A DNA stretch of 64,000 bases from Glandiceps talaboti (GCF_964340395.1 NC_135559.1:16488050-16552049); one strand, 5' to 3'. Shown: positions 24,131 to 36,939, counted from the first letter of the stretch. Made by a program: numbers and translations. The notes: generated by a model from the sequence alone, not told the origin.

Positions 24131-25180
24131 CACAGGCTGACATATTACAAGGTAAGGTAACAGCCTGACCAGCTTTTCTTTGATAATATGGGTGTAGACA
24201 TTGGAATAGTGTCTCTATGATGACAATTCTAATATTAGGTATTATATCTGAATATGTGGATAAATGAAAATCTCACCTGTCATGGTCAGATATAATTACT
24301 AGCTGTCTTTATGTACAGAAGTTTCAAATTTATGGGATAAATTGATCATAGATATGAAGGAAGAGGTTACAGGTTAGCACTGCATCAAAACTGTATCATG
24401 CCCTTTGATAATATTGATGCAGACACTTGATTTGTGTCAATATGTGCAAAATATCCTACATTGTTCAGAAAAATCTTTTTATTTGACCGTGAATATGAAG
24501 GTCAAAGTCACGTGTCAAATTAAAAAATTTAGCCCGATAAACATGCAGAGGTGCAGGCACTTGAATTATCTTGGTACACAGAATTTGTATTTGACCTTGA
24601 AGATGTTGGTCAGTGAAATGACAAAAATCTTGGAAGTGTAAACCCCTTTAAACATAAATTTGTGCAATTACTTGATGTCTCTGCGTATAAACAAAGGTTG
24701 AGCTCAAAGGTTGAGTTATAAAAATATCGGCGATGACATATGAATCTAGTCTAGATGCATTCATGTCCCCGTCAGAGTTACAGTAAAAGTTGTTAAGTTT
24801 TATGACAAATACATGTGTCGTCACTCAGTGCAGCTATATGCTGGTCAAGGTCTCAAAAGGAAAGTGATGTACACACATGTACTCTACTGTTTCTGATATT
24901 TGTGTCACATTTGGTTGAAATTAGACTGTCAGAAATAGCAATGATGTCGACATAGGGATTGACACATGTCATTTTTGTAGCTATAACAAAAATGCATTGG
25001 ACAGAGGCATGGTAAGCTATGCTATGAAGTCAGTAAGGTGTCCACAAATATTGACACATAATTCGGAAATCATTACGTAACCTTAATAATAGAAATGGCA
25101 CCCTTAAAATAGTGCCTATAGATACAAGAGCTGATATATTAGCAAAGTTATTACAAGAAAACATAATCCTTTCTTTTCAG
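24131..25180 (+). other. Intron remainder without recognisable features
   Basis: No exon, RNA gene or clear repeat is seen. The reading frame of the COR exon stays open back to an ATG at 25112, but that part lies upstream of the acceptor ttcttttcag and is intronic. Confidence 0.65.
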
Positions 25181-26471
25181 GAAAGCTCTACAAAGGAAGA
25201 AGAGCATGGACATCAAAGAGATAGAGAGGAAGAAGCAAATAAACGACTGATGGCTATTGGAGATTATCTAAGGACAAACACTATTAAGGCTAGTGATCAT
25301 ATTGTAGACATGATTGCTGTTGACAACAAATCTAGGGAAGGAGGACATGCAAATGACCCCATGATAGAAGAACTTAGACAACTGATAAAGAGGCTTGCAG
25401 TGAAGCATTTCTTCCTTGGTGAAATACCTGTGAAGTGGATCCACCTTGAACTGACTCTACGGAAGTTGCAAAAGGAGATGATGAAGCTGGAAGATGTGTA
25501 CAAGTTAGGAGAGGAGATCAATCTGAAAAGAAGTGTAGTAGACAAGGCCTTGAAGTTTTACCACAGTGTCGGTGAGATTTTACACTTTTCTGAAGATCCA
25601 GACCTGAGGGAGACAGTAATCCTTGACATGGGATGGCTGGTTGGTTTATTCAAGTTGGTGATCACACAACCATCTATCTATATGAAGAACCCACGAATTC
25701 CAGCAAGGGTCCGCACCTTAGTTAAAGAATTGTTCATTGATGGGAGATTACATGAAGAACTGGTGGATTACATGCTCAGAGAGCATAGCCGAACAGAAGA
25801 TAAACAAGTTCTGCTGAAGATACTTGAAATGTATGATGTCATTTGTAAGAAACCGAAGTCACCAAATGAAGATCTTCAATCAGATATCTACTATCTGCCA
25901 TACCTCCTTCAAAGACATGCTGAGGAAGATGTCATCTGTCCAGAAGAGAGTTCAACCTGCTGCCCACTCTACTTTCACTTTCCTGGTAATTTTCTCCCTG
26001 ATGGACTTTACTACAGACTGGTTGTAAGGTGCTTCAAGCAATGGTCACAATGGATGTCATTGTTCAAACACCACTGTCGCATCCTGGTTAATAATGATGA
26101 ACATCTCAGTATTACCATATGCAAAATAGGCTCTGATATTGAGATAAGAGCACTGAGTATTCCACCTGAGGGCGAGGGATCAAAGAAACTACAACCCCAA
26201 ACAGTTAGAAGGGTTCGAGGAAGAATAGAGAATGAATTATCACAGCTAATTGAAAACTTCTCACCTGGACTATCCTACACAACCTGCCTGAAGTGTACTT
26301 GTACTTATCACAAACCTGGACAGCTGGTTCCTGGTGGTAGAGATGTTGATGACAACTGCATCGTCATTAAAGTAACCAAAAGTGGTACAATCAAGACAGA
26401 TGTTGTGACATGTAGTAAGAGAGGTGTACCTCGCAAGGAACCTGACTTGTACATATGGTACAATAGCACCA
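25181..26471 (+). CDS. COR domain exon of the ROCO protein
   Basis: 430 codons plus one base; acceptor ttcttttcag, donor gtaagt. The first 70 residues are charged and probably helical (end of Roc and linker). COR hallmarks follow: IPVKWIHLE at exon residues 82-90, VGEILHF at 130-136, and VILDMGWLVGLFKLVIT at 146-162. The rest has the mixed alpha/beta character of the COR C-terminal half, with a CLKCTC cysteine cluster near residue 395. COR domains mediate dimerisation and couple it to the Roc GTPase cycle. Phase 0 at the start matches the G4 exon. The open frame continues to 26602, but phase and the strong donor end the exon at 26471. Confidence 0.95.
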
Positions 26472-26762
26472 GTAAGTTAGTATTCAATTTATTTCAAAAT
26501 GTGAGTCTTTTGCTGATCTTGAAGAGATTACAATTTCATGCATATAGAAAAAAATTCACACACTCTTGTATTAATTTGTATCTTTTTTGTAGTCTTAAGT
26601 AAAGTTGATGTTGGTAGGGGTGTACAAAGAAAGAGGAAACTTTCTGGTTTTAACTGTGATTATTTATCTAAAATAAATAAGTAAATAGATGTTATTAAAT
26701 TACTATTACTATGTCACAATATTCAGTCTTAAATTTGATTTCCTGATCTGTTATATTTCTAG

Positions 26763-26793
26763 GTACTTGGCGAAGAAAAGATGTGCATGTTAA
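26763..26793 (+). CDS. 31-nt linker exon between COR and DED
   Basis: Acceptor atatttctag, donor gtgagt. With the one base carried from the COR exon it reads STWRRKDVHV plus two bases of a Lys codon completed by the next exon. Phases 1 and 2 both fit their partners exactly, which is the main support for so small an exon. Confidence 0.8.
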
Positions 26794-27784
26794 GTGAGTA
26801 ATTACTTAATAAGGACGTAATTAGCCCCATGCTACACACATAAGAAAACTCACTTTAAATTCATATGTGTATGTGCAAATATATTAAGTATTAAAAGAGA
26901 AGTATGTCAATTCCAGTGTGCATTTATCTACAAAATAAAAATCGGTTCACAAGTGTTCAATAACTTGCTTTGCTAGGCTTACTGATGGAAAGTTAAGACT
27001 CTGACCACTAAAAATAAAAATAAAAATATTCTATATTCTTTAATGACCTGAGGTTACGATTATAACAATTGTGCAGATTAAAGTTGAATAATGGTGACAA
27101 TCCTCGGGGGTTATTCATCATGTACAAAAGTGATGGGTTGGTTATTAAACTATTAAAAACCTTTATTTAGCTTAATTAAGATGTAGAATTAATATCATCA
27201 CAATTTGAACAATAATTACATCTTTTAAATACACAAATTTTGGACTCCATAAGTTAGTGAAATTGATACAAAATGGCATCTCACCTTATTTAGCTTGTTC
27301 TTTCTTTACACTTCAACATATTTTTGAGCAGTGCTCTTTAGGGCTATTACATCAAGTTCTGTCTGTGTGTGCGTGCATCTTTATCTTTGGCATGCACACA
27401 ACAATTTCAACCCACCTGACACAAAGCTGACAAATGGCAGCCACGTTTGTTGTTAAATTTCATAATATGCATCGTAACTTTTTAGGTGTTACTAGTATGT
27501 TGGGTCTCCATTGAAGTGCCTACACCCGTATCAAATAAGTGCCTCTCTTTTAAAACCTTGACATTTGACCTTGTAAGTCATATTCAAGGTCAATTTCATA
27601 AAAAAGTCATATTTTTATTCCAACAGTACATGTACATATTCAATATTATTATTAATGTGAATTATTTTTATACATCCTGTTTTCTGTGCTAGTATTAACA
27701 ATAATGGTGCCATTTTCCCGAGATTCTTAGTGAACTCGCTTTTCATTTGTTTTCTAATGGTTTTGTTTATCATTATGCTATCAG
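26794..27784 (+). other. Last intron; no features recognised
   Basis: AT-rich. A short part near 27340-27420 (tctgtctgtgtgtgcgtgca) looks like a worn repeat end. There are no other coding signals. Confidence 0.65.
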
Positions 27785-28127
27785 ATCTGAGCACGTGGCA
27801 AGAATAGACCCTTTATTAGAACTCTACAAGCAACTAGAGGGCAGCATTGGTAGGGAGGATGATGAACCGACATTAAGATTTTTATTATCTGAACAACTTC
27901 CAAAACGACAGCTGGAAAGCCTGAGTGGTCCTGCTGATATATTTGCTGCACTGGAAAAAAGGGGACTCATTGGGAAGAACAACCTTGGATTCCTGAAAGA
28001 ATTATTTACCAAAATGCACAGGCCCCCATTGGTTGAACTTGTCACCAAGTTTGAGGAACAGGTCTTAACAAAAGCAACTTCCAAAGCTACAACAGCAACA
28101 CAAAAGAAATATTGCACTCTGATATAA
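27785..28127 (+). CDS. Last exon: death effector domain and CaaX-like C-terminus
   Basis: Acceptor gctatcag; 114 residues including the split Lys, stop TAA at 28125-28127. Residues about 10-92 match a death effector domain: LLELYKQLE (helix 1), TLRFLLSEQLPKRQLE (helix 2 and following), ADIFAALEKRGLI (helices 3-4) and NNLGFLKELFTK (helix 5). DEDs form homotypic filaments in death and immune signalling, as in FADD and caspase-8. The usual RxDL motif reads RPPL (80-83), losing the acidic residue. A Thr/Ala/Lys linker leads to KKYCTLI, with Cys four residues from the end. A terminal Ile or Leu generally favours geranylgeranylation, so membrane anchoring is predicted. Confidence 0.93.
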
Positions 28128-28265
28128 AGGTAACCAAAATGTATTAATCAAGTCACTTTCTTTCTAATGATCAGGTGCATTTGACATTGATATTGTACAC
28201 CACAAACATATCCCTTCACTGTATGTAAAACACGAAAATCATTAATTATATGCAAATTACTCATA

Positions 28266-28275
28266 AATAAATAAA
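28266..28275 (+). promoter_or_regulatory. Candidate polyadenylation signal (two overlapping AATAAA)
   Basis: AATAAATAAA about 140 nt after the stop codon is the first such hexamer downstream. AATAAA is common by chance in this base composition. Confidence 0.45.
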
Positions 28276-30100
28276 ACTAAAAAACTAAAAACCGGATACG
28301 ATATGTATGCTTTGTTATAGTTGATGTATGTGCCAAATTATATGGAATTTAAAGGGTGTATTCTTACAATATACTTTAATTATGGAAAATCATCAATTAT
28401 GCAAAAAAATTTACTTTAAATGTAATAGCTTTGTCAACATACTACAGCATAGGACATATGCGCATTGTTATGATTGATAAATGTAACAAATTTTATTGAT
28501 TTTGAAGTGTGCATTCTTAAGATATAACCTAATTACTACAAAAATCAATTATGTAAATGACTAACTAATGTTCAGTGGATGTTTACCAAAATCTAATCAC
28601 TTCTTTTGATTAGCATTATGGAAGATCATAGATTTGTAGTAGGTTTCATTAGAATTGATGCAGTAGTTTTTGAGATATCAATATCATGCCCACAGACAGA
28701 CACACAAACACCCAGCAAGACAGAAAAAAGCATAAGATAAACCCCCTTATGGGAGGTAAAAATGGATTGTAGATTCTATATATTCAATAAATATAATCCA
28801 TTGCCATTTCAATTAATAGGCTAATGAATTGTATTAAGGTGAATTTCTTCTTGATGATATTTTTCTAGACCAACTGTTACTAAAGTAAGGTTTTGTCTTG
28901 TATTGAAATAGGTATTACTATACTACCGATTATCAAGGAGAAGCCTAAAATGAACATAACTGGAGAACTTGGAACTCACCTCATATGCATATAGAAGTCA
29001 AAAGTGAGACTACAGTGCTACTGGTATATGTTATTATACAGTTACAGCAGCAAGTAAACCTGAATCACAGTTAGCAGTTTTTTCATCTGTCATTATTTTT
29101 AGTCAGTATACATGCATGTACATGTATGATGTCCTTCCATTGTAACTTTCAAGATTTAAACAATGGTTTTTCTTGCAATGCAGTTGATGTATTCTGAACT
29201 AACAGGGCTGAGTCTGGATACATGGACTACTCAAAGGAGAAGTTGAACAGTTCATTGTAATACTGTTATTCTAAAAGATGTTTTGCTTCTTCTCAGTAAT
29301 TTGCCTTTCCTAAATTTAACAACAGAAATTGAAATATCAATTTGAAACTGAATATCTTTGAATTTAAAAATGGGAGTACTGCACACCACAAAGGAAGCCA
29401 ACTTTGAAGCAAATATTAGTTTAAATTTACCAGTTTTAATCCTGGAACCAGGGGCATGAGGCAACAATTCTGGTGAAATCCAAAAATGATTATGATATAC
29501 AGGTAATAAAGGCCCAAGTTAGATGAGTCACATTTACATACTTTTTTAGAAAATGAGCAAATTGAGCAAATGCTAAGCTCGTGGAGGTTGAATTTTCAAA
29601 TTTCAGTACTTTCATGGACATTTGCTAAGATTTGAATCAATCGAGCTCGCGATCGCGCGACAAGACTGTAGACAGAGAAGTAAATTCAATCACCCCATGC
29701 CAATTTCAAAAAAACAAGTCAACCCCCTACCAATCCATCCACTGGCCAAAGAAACTGACCACTACCTTACAGAGTTAATTGTCTTACTAAAATTTTGACA
29801 TGTATTACAAACTTTTTAACTCTTGCAGCTAGGTTTCTATATTTGCCTCTATTTCCTTCATTTAGTGTTGTCTGTTTTTTATTTTTTTGTTCTTTGAGTT
29901 ATTGCGGTGACCAGTCCCAGCACAAGAAAATCCAAAACAAACAACACATCACAACACTTAATGTAGGAAATAGAGGCAAATGTAGAAATCAAGCCATATT
30001 TACCACACCAAATGAGATATTTGTTTTGTACCATTCATTCTGTATGGTACATATAACTTATCAATTAGTGAACATATTGCATCAGTATTCTTTAGGTTGA
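28276..30100. other. Intergenic; no gene
   Basis: AT-rich sequence with a worn repeat end near 28660-28760 (acagacagacacacaaacac) and a short GC-rich island, gctcgcgatcgcgcgac, near 29650. The open frames here are short and lack recognisable domains. Confidence 0.6.
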
Positions 30101-33100
30101 TCAGGGTTTGTAAATAATTTAAATTATATATGATTTTGTTTCAAGTAGTGTACCTTGACTTGTAAGAGAAAAAAGATAGTCTTCATTCAGTGTAGTCTGT
30201 ACAACTGAAGATTTTAACACATTTTCAACAAATTTGTTATTCGTATATACTATAATCCTTTTCAACTAAACATATAAACAGTACATTTCTGACATGTTTT
30301 CAAACAAAGTGTTCTTGTATGTATTCAGTCTGTTTTCAAGTGATCACTGCATTTCAACTTCACTTTATGTAGTCATGTTTCATGCAAAGTGTTCTTGTGT
30401 ATATTCAGTCAGTTTTCAAGTGATCACTGCATTTCAACTTCACTGAGTTAGTTATGTTTTCAAGTAAAGTGTTCTTGTATGTATTCAGTCAGTTTTCAAG
30501 TGATCACTGCATTTCAACATTACTGAGTTAGTCATGTTAAAATGTAGGGACTGGTGAGGCATTTGTTTACATCATAAAATGACTGACGTGACAAAATAGC
30601 AGTTAGGTCAAAGGTCAAAGATAACATGACATGAGTTTTAAGTTCTGTGACTCAGACAGTTTATTGACTGGATTAGAAGAACATTTTATATTTTCAAGTT
30701 ATGACAATATGACAAGACATTGTGTTTATTGAACACCTCTGAAATTTTCTAATTCAAATGTACCGGTATACAAATTATCTAGGTTTAGTTGTTTTATCCA
30801 AGTTTTTGTCATGTGTCAACAGTAGCATTTAAGGTCACAGATCAGTACCACTTGAAATAAATTTTCCTGTGTGCCAGGACAGTTTGCAGACTGAGAGTTA
30901 ACAAGGTTATGATATAACTGGATAGTGCAGACCTGACTAGTGTGCCCTCTAATCAAAGAAAACATTTTGTTGAAAATCATAAAAACAATTTTTTCTGTAT
31001 ATTCATCTGATAGTAAGGGAAACATCACATTTAGTGTGCCACGGGAATATTGTTGTGTGTCTGTGTTGTGTCAGATTGCCATAGACGGCACACTTCACTT
31101 GACAGAGATAAAGTTTCATTTTTCATCCTGGAACAACCAAGTTATATAATTTTACAGGACGAATTACACTTATTATAAAAGACTTATTAAGTTGATGTCA
31201 AGTGTTTACTTTGTAACAAATATTCTGTATGGTAGCATATATAAAGTCATAATAAACACACCACAGTAATTTAGTTGGGTTGACCTGTGCCTACAAATTA
31301 ATACCAATTAATGTCTGTCTGATATTATATACAAATACCTAGTTAGTAATGACGTCAATTCTTTGATGACTTGTAACAGAACCTTTAGGTAATTGTCATA
31401 AAATAACTACCATGAAATGCTAATCTTATAAAATATAAATTTTTCACATTTTCAATAAAACTATTTTGTATGTACAGTAATTTAACAACTGTACCACGTA
31501 CATTCTAATATAGTAAAATGGTGACACATTTTATTTCAAACAAAAAGTTATTGTATGTTTTCAGTCAGTGTTCAAGTAATCACTGCATTTCAACATCTCT
31601 GAGTCATGCAGTCATGTCAAAATGTAGTGACTGAGGTATTTGTCTATATCATAAAATGACCGACATGTGAAAAATGGTGTTTAAGGTCATAGGTCAAAGA
31701 TAACATGAAATGAGTTTAGTTCTGTGACTCAGACAATTTATTGACTGGGTTAAAAGAACTTTTTAGATTGTTAAGTTATGACAATTTGACAAGACATTGT
31801 GTTTATTTAACACACCTGAAATTTTCTAATTCAAATGTATACAAATTATCAGGGTAGTTGTTGTATCCAAGTTTTGTCATGTATCAACAGTGGAATGAAA
31901 GGTCACAGGTCAATACCACTTGAAATAAATTTCACTGTATGCCGGCAGGACAGTTTGCAGACTGAGAGTTGACAAGGTTATGATATAACTGGATAGTTCA
32001 GGCCTGACTAGTGTGCCCTGTTGAAAATGTTAAAAACTATTTTTTTTCTGTAAATTCACCTGAGTAAGGGATAGGGAAAACTCATATTTGGTATCACAGA
32101 ATCTCCAGAAATTGTTGTCAGATTGCTATAGAGGGCGCACTTCACTTGCCATAGTTAAACCTGATGTGGGTTTTTTAACACAACTTTTGTGTACTTATAA
32201 TGCAGTTTTGTGAAAATGTATTCAGTATATTACACAACTTTAGAAGCCATGCATGTTTTTTTCTAAATGTATGAATTTACCCTAGATGTGAGTTTAAAAT
32301 AGTTTGACTAAAATAGTCACAATAATTTACTAATACTTAACTCTGACAGTACAAATACTGGTTCAATGGTTTTGCTCAAGTTTAATGAAATAATACAAAA
32401 TTATTTTTTATAATTACTTATCAAGTTCAAATACATGTTCATCATTGTTTTCCATGATATCATTTTTAGCAACTTACAAAGTTCTAATACAAGTATTTGT
32501 AGTCTGTTTCACATAGTGCCATGCAACCTGAACCCATGACAAAAATGTGGACTCTTAGTCGATCTTCCTAATCTTTGGGGTGTTAACCTCTTTTTTCTCA
32601 ACACTGTTGTAAAGGTAGTTATTGGAAATGGTAAATTCGTCATGAAAATATACATCAACAAGAACTTTAATCTAGATTGTTCTCTATATCAAACTTAAAG
32701 TATTGAGAAAGTGTCAATTATTTGTCAGTAAAAACATACATTGACAACAATGTAGTCTAATGTTTTAATGTTTCTTTCATGATTCTACACAAAAATAAAC
32801 ACCTTGAGAAAATGTCAATGATTTTTACACCTTGAGAAAATGTCAATGATTTTTACACCTTGAGAAAATGTCAATGATTTACTTTGAGAGTTGAATTGCA
32901 CCATGTTTATACATGTTTGTAGTTATCTGCCACCTTGTTTCTTAGCAACTATAAATCAATTCGTTTTGGAGTGATTTGAATAATTTTAGCTGAGAGTATA
33001 TGTTGTGTAGATGTTTTGTCTAACAGAGTGATACATAGAAAATTGATTTTCAAGTTACATTTTATACCATTTTTGAAACATTTTCAACTAATTGTTATTT

Positions 33101-34760
33101 GTATACATTATAACTCTTAAACCATATAAACAGTACATTGCTGACATGTTTTCAAGCAAAGTGTTCTTGTATGTATTCAGTCAACATTCAAGTAATCACT
33201 GCATTTCAACATCACTGAGTTATATAGTCATGTTTTCAAGCAAAGTGTTCCTGTATGTATTCAGTCAGTTTTCAAGTGATCACTGCATTTCAAGTTCACT
33301 TTATAGAGTCATGTTAAAATGTAGGGACTGATGAGGCACTTGTTTTACATCATATAATGACTAACATGTGACAAAATATCAGTTAGGTCAAAGGTCAAAG
33401 TTAACATGAAATGAGTATAGTTCTGTGACTCAGACAGTTTATTGACTGGGTTAGAAGAACATTTTATATTTTCAAGTTATGACAATTTGACAAGACATTG
33501 TGTGTTTATTTAACACGTCTGAAGTGTTCTAATTCAAATGTATGCAAATTATCTAGCTTAGTTGTTGTATCCACGTTTTGTCATATGTCATGCAGTGGCA
33601 TGAAAGGTCGCAGGTCAATACCACTTGAAATAAATTTTACTGTGTGCCAGGACAGTTTGCAGACTGAGAGTTCACAAGGTTATGATATAACTGGATAGTG
33701 CAGATCTGACTAGTGTGCCCTGTTGAAAATGATAAGAAATATTTTTTTCTGTATTTTCACTTGATGGTAAGGGATAGGGAAACATCATATTTGGTATGTC
33801 CCCAGAAATTATTGTGTGTCTTTTGTGTGCTTACAATGTAGTTTTGTAAAATGTATTTGTTATATTAGACAATTTTAGAAGCCATTTTTTTCTCAATTTA
33901 TGAATATACCCTAGATGTGAGTTTTAAATAGTTAGTTTACAAATACTTAACTCTGAATACAGTACAAATACTTGCTTTATGGTTTTGCTGAAGTTTGATG
34001 AAATAACATTTTATCGTTCTTTTCCTTGATGTCAATTTTAGCAACTTACCCAGTTTTATGACAAGTATTTTGTAGACTGTTTGACGTAGTGCCATGCAAC
34101 CTGAACCCATGACAACCATTTCACTCTCATTCTTCCTAATCTTCAGAGTCCTAAACATCTTTTTGTGAACACTGCTGTAAAGGTTACTAGTTACTGAATG
34201 GTAAATTTGTCAGGAAAATATAGATTAAGAAGTATACACAATTTTAGTTTAATCTAAATTTCTCTCTGTATGAAACTTAAAACCTTACAAAAGTGTCAAT
34301 TATTTGTCATGAAAAACATACATTGACAAGTAATCTAATGTAAATTCCTTGATTTCTACATGAAACTAGACACCTAGAGAAAATGTTAATTACTTGACTT
34401 TTAAGAGTTGAATTGCACCATTTCTGTAGTTGTCTGCCAATGTTGTTTCTTAATAACTAAATCAATTCCTTTTAGAGTGATTTCATTTTTGCTGACTATA
34501 TCCTACACGTGTAGATGTTTTGCTTGGATTTTAGTTATAGTGATTACATTCAGATTATTTCACATTTTATACCACTAAAGAGACAACAATTGTAATGAAA
34601 AATGACATTAACTTTATTAAACATGCAGTACTAACGTCATAATTACAACTTTCAATAATGATTTATTTTTTCAATGACAATGTAATTTTCATACTTATAT
34701 ACAAGGCAATAAATATCATTTAAAGTTATAAACTTTGAGTTTTGTGTTTTAATGAAAACT
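30100..34760. repeat. Diverged copies of a ~1-2.5 kb repeat family
   Basis: Shared landmarks recur: gtcatgttaaaatgtaggg (30530, 33310), caaaggtcaaag with taacatgaaatgag (30610, 31690, 33390), cagactgagagtt (30890, 31955, 33660), cctagatgtgagtttaaaat (32284, 33911) and gccatgcaacctgaacccat (32519, 34090). Inside are local tandem repeats: about 85 bp x3 at 30290-30540, 32 bp x3 at 32796-32880, and about 85 bp x2 at 33145-33310. The same family returns at 38.1-46.4 kb and 51.4-54.5 kb. No coding capacity is seen. Confidence 0.75.
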
Positions 34761-34870
34761 GAAATATTTAGACCTTTAAAAAAACAGCCTTGCAAACGAT
34801 TATTATTTTTATACTCTTGTTATAAAGTCTAGTATTTTATCGAAACAACAAATTATTACTTTTCAGAATA

Positions 34871-34976
34871 TCAAATCTGATTATTTTTCAGTTCTTTATT
34901 AAATTTAAATAAAAGTTAACATTTTGTTAACTTTTATTTAAATTATGATAAATAACTGAGAAATTATCAGATTTGA
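34871..34976. repeat. ~106-bp AT-rich hairpin
   Basis: Inverted repeat centred near 34923. Inner arms of 19 bp (aatttaaataaaagttaac and its complement) are perfect; the outer ends tcaaatctga / tcagatttga also pair. It could be a small foldback MITE or a cruciform-prone site. Confidence 0.8.
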
Positions 34977-35068
34977 TTTATATACCATACAAATTTATGT
35001 CATATTTCTGTACAGAAACCAACACCTCACCTCCAAGACTACATCTTGTGATAACCTAGTGAAAGTGA

Positions 35069-36010
35069 CGATGCTGAAGTTGTCTGCAAAAACGAATTGG
35101 AAAACACATTCAAAAACGTAATCGTAAACGTATTCGGGTAACTGACCGCAACTGACCTTTTTCAGTTCAAATTTCGAAAACAACTTTTAAATCGTAAATG
35201 TTAATAAACAGTATTGTACTTTTATCGTAATGACTATGACTAAATCATTTTAATAATGTAGACAATTCACTGAAAGATTATTCCTTTTATGAATTATTAT
35301 GAAAGCGAGTTATTTTTTCATTGATTGGAGGAAATATCATAAACACACAAACATTTGTCCTGTCGACATTCGTGAATTTGTTTACATGATGGAAACGTTG
35401 TTTAAAAAGGAATTAGTCACAAAAGAAGTTTACCGACCCCTCAGACCTCTTTTTAGTGGTCTGAGACGACCCCACGTTGGAAGGTTAGGAATCGTATATG
35501 TACATACACTTTATAAGTGACATTGCCATTGTAATACATCTATCTGTGTGATTTGAGTAATATAAGAATTGAATTTTTATTTTCAATTCATATCCTACTC
35601 CCAATATTCCTAACCTTCCAACTTGGACGGGTCGGTAAACTTCTTTCGAGACTAGTTCCTTTTTAAACAACGTTTCCATCATGTAAACAAATTCAACACA
35701 CGACGACGAATGTCGACAGGACAAATGTTTGTGTGTTTATGATCTTTCCTCCAATCAATGAAAAAATAACTCGCTTTCATAATAATTCATAAAAGGAATA
35801 ATCTTTTAGTGAATTGTCTACATTATTAAAATGATTTAGTCATAGTCATTACGATAAAAGTACAATACTGTTTATTAACATTTACGATTTAAAAGTTGTT
35901 TTCGAAATTTGAACTGAAAAAGGTCAGTTGCGGTCAGTTACCCGAATACGTTTACGATTACGTTTTTGAATGTGTTTTCCAATTCGTTTTTGCAGACAAC
36001 TTCAGCATCG
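35069..36010. mobile_element. Foldback (long-TIR) element inserted in a satellite
   Basis: Left arm about 35069-35491 and right arm about 35606-36010 are reverse complements at very high identity, around a spacer of about 115 bp. The left arm alone has an extra ~32 bp that itself forms a hairpin (tcagacc..ggtctga). A 10-bp direct repeat, gtgaaagtga, flanks the element at 35059-35068 and 36012-36021, like a target site duplication. Both flanks resemble the 86-bp satellite. Duplications of 9-11 bp with long inverted repeats are usual for Mutator-like elements; no transposase is present, so that link is a suggestion. Confidence 0.75.
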
Positions 36011-36785
36011 TGTGAAAGTGAATGCTGAATATTCACTATTGAGGGTGATGTGTTAGTAACCTCTCTCCTCCAGTGTAGTATAACACATGGTAACATAGAG
36101 AAAGTGAATGCTGAATATTCACTATTGAGGGTGATGTGTTAGTAACCTCTCTCCTCCAGTATAGTATAACACATGATAACATAGTGAAAGTGAATGCTGA
36201 ATATTCACTATTGAGGGTGATGTGTTAGTAACCTCTCTCCTCCAGTGTAGTATAACACATGGTAACATAGAGAAAGTGAATGCTGAATATTCACTATTGA
36301 GGGTGATGTGTTAGTAACCTCTCTCCTCTAGTGTAGTATAACACATGTTAACATAGTGAAAGTGAATGTTGAATATTCACTATTGAGGGTGATATGTTAG
36401 TAACATCTCTCCTCCAGTATAGTATAACATATGATAACATAGTGAAAGTGAATGCTGAATATTCACTATTGAGGGTGATGTGTTAGTAACCTCTCTCCTC
36501 CAGTGTAGTATAACACATGGTAACATAGAGAAAGTGAATGCTGAATATTCACTATTGAGGGTGATGTGTTAGTAACCTCTCTCCTCCAGTGTAGTATAAC
36601 ACATGATAACATAGTGAAAGTGAATGTTGAATATTCACTATTGAGGGTGATATGTTAGTAACATCTCTCCTCCAGTATAGTATAACATATGATAACATAG
36701 TGAAAGTGAATGCTGAATATTCACTATTGAGGGTGATGTGTTAGTAACCTCTCCCGTCTAGCATGGTATAACATATGATAACATA
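36011..36785. repeat. 86-bp satellite, about nine copies
   Basis: Period 86 bp measured from successive gaaagtgaatg starts (36014, 36100, ...). Each unit holds two inverted repeats: gtgaat..attcac, and atgtgtta..taacacat around a ctctctcctccag core. Copies alternate between two minor variants (acacatgg / acacatga), suggesting a two-unit higher order. A diverged unit also lies left of the foldback element at about 35020-35068. Confidence 0.9.
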
Positions 36786-36939
36786 GGTCAGTTCAGTTCA
36801 CAAATCAATCTCATAGAACATGTTTGTTGGTGATCAGTTCACTTATGTCGGTGAATGTGATTAACACATTAACCACAAAGGAAGCCAAATCTGATGCAAA
36901 AATTAGTTTTGTTGTTCTTGGAGGTATCGCAGTAATTAG

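Noticed and set aside
25112-25180. ATG at 25112 as the start of a separate 496-residue protein.
   Set aside because: The acceptor at 25180 and phase agreement with the exon ending at 23343 make the upstream 23 codons intronic; the frame past 26471 is likewise intronic.
35299-35724. Two similar 73- and 79-residue frames sharing EFVYMMETLFKKELV.
   Set aside because: They are the two arms of the foldback element read in opposite directions; no independent support for a gene.
36011-36785. Pyrimidine tract plus ctccag and later gtaaca in each 86-bp unit, read as another microexon array.
   Set aside because: Several units have gataac instead of gtaac, so the donor is not kept; remaining intron lengths would be about 70 nt, and there is no neighbouring gene.
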